Origin: Sunxiuqinia sp963677175
Lineage (GTDB): Bacteria; Bacteroidota; Bacteroidia; Bacteroidales; Prolixibacteraceae
Direction: 5' to 3'
Assembly (NCBI GenBank): GCA_963677175.2
Contig: CAXXES010000001.1
Location: 434,001 to 498,000 of the forward strand
DNA: 64,000 nt
A program made the position numbers and the translations under genes. The notes under the pieces were generated by a model. That model worked only from the letters and a program-made list of their open reading frames with translations, was not told where the DNA came from and ran no database searches. Positions 61,769 through 64,000 of the stretch are shown here, piece by piece (position 1 is the first letter of the stretch; each line of letters opens with the position of its first letter).

Positions 61769-62200
61769 TTATTCATAAGTAAATGCAAACCCTCTTGCTT
61801 GGCGTTCGTCTTGAAGTTTTTCCCACGATTCCCAACCTTTCTCACGCAAAATAGAATTGTCATGTTTAAGCATAGGGTAGCCTTCAAGTAATTCCGCAAA
61901 ATGCTCGCAAGGATAACTTTCGCACAATGCGCACATTTCAACATTTTTTTCTTTTGCACAAAGTCTGACGCTGCAGGCTGGATTTCCACTTCCTGCCTTA
62001 CACGAGATACATACTCCTTCAACAGACATACCTTTTAAAAACGACCAAAATTTTTCGCCATCAGGAAAGAACGACATAATCTCTTCAAATCCTAACTTCT
62101 TCATTTCCTCATACAAAACTTTCGACGCAGGTTCAACTTTCACCTTGACCGCACAATTTCCACAGTAAAGACCGCAGTAACAAGTATATTTTCCGTCCAT
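61769..62200 (-). CDS. DUF3795 cysteine-rich protein
   Basis: A 143-residue protein with cysteine clusters typical of DUF3795: CYCGLYCGNCAVK (about 7-19), CISCKAGSGNPACSVRLCA (about 63-81) and CALCESYPCEHF (about 90-101), likely metal-binding. Function is unknown. It lies alone, 150 bases from copy B of the dispersed element. Confidence 0.88.
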   Translation of the reverse strand: MDGKYTCYCGLYCGNCAVKVKVEPASKVLYEEMKKLGFEEIMSFFPDGEKFWSFLKGMSVEGVCISCKAGSGNPACSVRLCAKEKNVEMCALCESYPCEHFAELLEGYPMLKHDNSILREKGWESWEKLQDERQARGFAFTYE

Positions 62201-62351
62201 ATCTCTAACATCTTATTGTAAAATTTAAATTCGCCTTCATTACCTCATTGTTCTCTCGCTCGCGCACGATCACTAACGTTCTGGTATTTTATCCATTGTT
62301 CAGATAAACTGCTGCTAAATTTAGAATTAATATTTTATCCTCTTAGTACTA

Positions 62352-62442
62352 AGTCCACGGACCTATTTGATATTTTCGATTTCGCTTTTATCACAGATTA
62401 TTAAAGACTCGAAACATGACACTAAATTATTCGCACTACTTA
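62352..62442. repeat. Dispersed ~90-bp element, copy B
   Basis: Nearly identical to copy A (40261-40350). The terminal hairpin has changed from GGTC/GACC to GTCC/GGAC, so the ability to pair is kept. It lies upstream of the DUF3795 gene on the minus strand. Confidence 0.8.
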
Positions 62443-62528
62443 AGAGGTAAAAAAAGTGAAGTGAATGATGGATAATAGCCGTGAACGTTTATTAACGGCC
62501 TTCCAAAGAAATGAAGGCGTTAATAAAT

Positions 62529-62733
62529 GTTGAAAGCCTCCCCAGCGAGAAGTCGAGCTTTAAAGATTTGTTGAACGCTTCCCCCGCAAAGAAGCGATGC
62601 ATGAAGATTTGTTGAAAGCTTCCCCGGCGAGAAGTCGAGCTTTGAAGGTTTGTTGAAAGCTTCCTCGGCGAGAAGCCGAGCTTTAAAGGTTTGTTAAAAG
62701 CTTCCCCGGCCAAGAGTGGAGCTTTAAAGGTTT
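62529..62733. repeat. Five tandem copies of a 41-bp repeat
   Basis: Units start at 62529, 62570, 62611, 62652 and 62693, each exactly 41 bases and beginning GTTGAAAGCTTCC or close to it. Each contains AAAGCT...AGCTTT arms able to fold as a hairpin around a GC-rich centre; the second unit is the most diverged. No conserved gene was recognised. 62734-62910 holds no gene either. Confidence 0.85.
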
Positions 62734-62914
62734 GTTAACGGGCCAACCAATCCCTTTCCGAATACTTTTCCGCCGAATTGCATGCGGTTTTAATCCGCGG
62801 TTCGGGAACCGTGGCCCCGAATCGGCACAACCCGCCAACAGATTCCGAATCAAGTTGGAATGACGCTGCTGTTGCTGCGGTTCGTACAACTTACCGGGTT
62901 CTCTAACCATCTTC

Positions 62915-62931
62915 ATTCGTGCATTCGTGGC
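62915..62931. repeat. Solo end of the GCCACGGAT-type element
   Basis: ATTCGTGCATTCGTGGC matches exactly the right end of the elements arrayed at 31-32.3 kb; the preceding bases also match (ATCTTC). The rest of the element is absent. Confidence 0.6.
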
Positions 62932-63014
62932 TTATCCAGAAGTATGCCTGCAAGCAGATGTATGTTTCCCATATTTTTTGTTCTTTTGTGGCATCAAAGT
63001 CAATTTATTTTGTA

Positions 63015-63758
63015 ATGAAGAACGTGCTTGGATATCTGCTGACACCCGTTTACTGGTTGGTTTTTGGCTTGTTGCTGCTGGTGTTTCACCCTACTCAGAT
63101 GATTTGCCTGCGGCTAGGTGGTTATCATCTGCGGAAAAAGTCGGTTGATGTGCTCAACTTTCTGTTGATCTACAGTTTGTCGATCATGGGTTGCCGAATT
63201 CGTTTCCGGGGTTTTGAACTGCTTCCTGAAGGGCGCCCTTTTATTATCGTATCCAATCATCAGAATACGCTGGATATTCCACCCATCGTTTGGGGTTTTC
63301 GGAAACATCATCCCAAGTTTGTGTCGAAGAAAGAACTGGGCAAGGGAATCCCCAGTATTTCGTATAACCTCCGGCACGGCGGCTCTGCCCTGATTGACCG
63401 CAAAAATGGGCGGCAGTCGATTGTTGAAATTACCAAGCTGGGAAAACACATCGAAAAAGAAAATTACAGCGCCAGCATCTTCCCCGAAGGAACGCGCAGC
63501 AAAACGGGGCAGGTGGGCCATTTTCAACCTGCCGGAATTGCTTCCTTGTTGCGTGCCGCCCCCTCATCATTAATTATTCCTTTTGTCATTGACGGCAACA
63601 GCCAGCTGATGAAGAATGGCTACTATCCAATGACTTTTGGAACGCCGTTAACCTACACCGTTTTACCTCCCATCGATCCGGCGGGCCGCGACGTGAAAGA
63701 ACTCACACTGGAGATTGAACAGCAAATCAAAAAGCACCTGGGGCAGGAGATCGGCTAG
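63015..63758 (+). CDS. plsC: 1-acyl-sn-glycerol-3-phosphate acyltransferase
   Basis: About 247 residues from the ATG at 63015. An N-terminal hydrophobic segment (LLTPVYWLVFGLLLLVF) anchors it to the membrane. NHQNTLD (about 83-89) is the catalytic Hx4D motif and FPEGTRS (about 158-164) binds glycerol phosphate. It makes phosphatidic acid in phospholipid synthesis. Upstream in-frame codons lie in repeat-derived sequence and are not counted. Confidence 0.92.
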   Translation: MKNVLGYLLTPVYWLVFGLLLLVFHPTQMICLRLGGYHLRKKSVDVLNFLLIYSLSIMGCRIRFRGFELLPEGRPFIIVSNHQNTLDIPPIVWGFRKHHPKFVSKKELGKGIPSISYNLRHGGSALIDRKNGRQSIVEITKLGKHIEKENYSASIFPEGTRSKTGQVGHFQPAGIASLLRAAPSSLIIPFVIDGNSQLMKNGYYPMTFGTPLTYTVLPPIDPAGRDVKELTLEIEQQIKKHLGQEIG

Positions 63759-63833
63759 ATGTTAGATACTAGATGCTAGATCGGACGAAACTGGAAACTG
63801 TGACTGCGACTGTGACTGAAAACTTACTTGCAG

Positions 63834-64000
63834 CTAGATAAACCGCTCCCGTTTTTGCAGGTTGAACAGTCCGTAAAGGATAAACACCAACGTGCCAGCC
63901 ACAAGGAACACCCGGTTTTTCAGGGCGATGCCTTCCCAAATCATCTCATTCATGTTGCGTGGTGGATTGAAAGGATTCATAAAAATATTCCACATGGTTC
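63834..64000 (-). CDS. C-terminal part of a membrane protein, cut by the window end
   Basis: An open minus-strand frame enters from the right edge and stops at 63834. Visible residues include MNPFNPPRNMNEMIWEG, then a hydrophobic helix (NRVFLVAGTLVFILYGLF) and a basic end (QKRERFI). It could be the tail of a multi-pass membrane protein such as an ABC permease, or a small protein starting at one of the internal ATGs. No family can be named. Confidence 0.55.
   Translation of the reverse strand, partial: TMWNIFMNPFNPPRNMNEMIWEGIALKNRVFLVAGTLVFILYGLFNLQKRERFI

Noticed and set aside
62492..62713. Possible repetitive protein over the 41-bp tandem repeat
   Set aside because: The repeat length is not a multiple of three, so the frame shifts at every unit; no signal for translation.

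Overview
This window looks like chromosomal DNA of a Bacteroidota bacterium, most likely a Marinilabiliales/Prolixibacteraceae-type organism. Evidence seen directly: many start codons are preceded by a TAnnTTTG element (the Bacteroidota -7 box), Shine-Dalgarno signals are mostly weak, base composition is moderate, and the gene content is typical of the phylum (fused E1 alpha/beta dehydrogenase, 'putative porin', GxxExxY protein, DUF3795, Tat-exported Gfo/Idh/MocA enzymes). The order-level assignment is inference. No rRNA, tRNA, phage, transposase or CRISPR was recognised.

Layout. 0-1 kb: an MNT/HEPN toxin-antitoxin-like pair, bracketed by two diverged copies of the 3' end of the E1 gene. 1-7.6 kb: a 2-oxoacid dehydrogenase operon (E2, E3, a four-helix-bundle gene in its own inverted repeats, fused E1) and a divergent GntR/UTRA regulator with an 18-bp palindromic operator candidate. 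8-10 kb: aspartokinase, then an RRM protein and a cold-shock protein. 10.3-16.1 kb: parE-parC-aroK-MBL hydrolase operon. 16.4-20 kb: stress/envelope cluster (Dps, Usp, holin-like, YtxH, HdeD-like). 20.2-24.6 kb: hybrid histidine kinase, sigma-54 response regulator and a single-domain receiver. 24.8 kb: a deletion scar fusing an MlaF-like ATPase start to an MCE-protein-like end. 25.2-29.3 kb: porin, MltF and a NUDIX hydrolase. 29.7-33.4 kb: a LolC/E-like permease, an array of 113-115-bp MITE-like elements enclosing a GxxExxY gene, and a flippase-like membrane protein. 33.6-38.1 kb: rsmA, mgtE, then a RimB-RimK-deacylase cassette. 38-40.5 kb: repeat tracts around a MacB-like permease. 40.5-47.8 kb: purH and the mreBCD-mrdA-rodA elongasome operon. 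48.3-50.2 kb: a YeiH-type exporter and LysR regulator. 50.9-61.2 kb: AcpH, a sugar kinase with a Gfo/Idh/MocA oxidoreductase, EamA and YeeE transporters, DUF423, a peroxiredoxin, and two further tandem Gfo/Idh/MocA paralogues. 61.3-64 kb: a small membrane protein, a DUF3795 protein, a 41-bp tandem repeat, PlsC and the end of a truncated gene.

The protein-coding part is mostly core metabolism, cell wall and stress. The unusual content is between genes. It includes at least seven repeat or foldback families: the GCCACGGATnCACGAAT element array; a dispersed ~90-bp element in four copies; two convergent inverted arrays of ~20-21-bp repeats; a run of six different hairpins; AACTTGGAAC-type tracts; a 41-bp tandem repeat; and an inverted-repeat-bounded four-helix-bundle gene. 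Two small genes (four-helix bundle and GxxExxY) sit inside repeat-bounded units, which makes them candidates for small non-transposase mobile or selfish elements.
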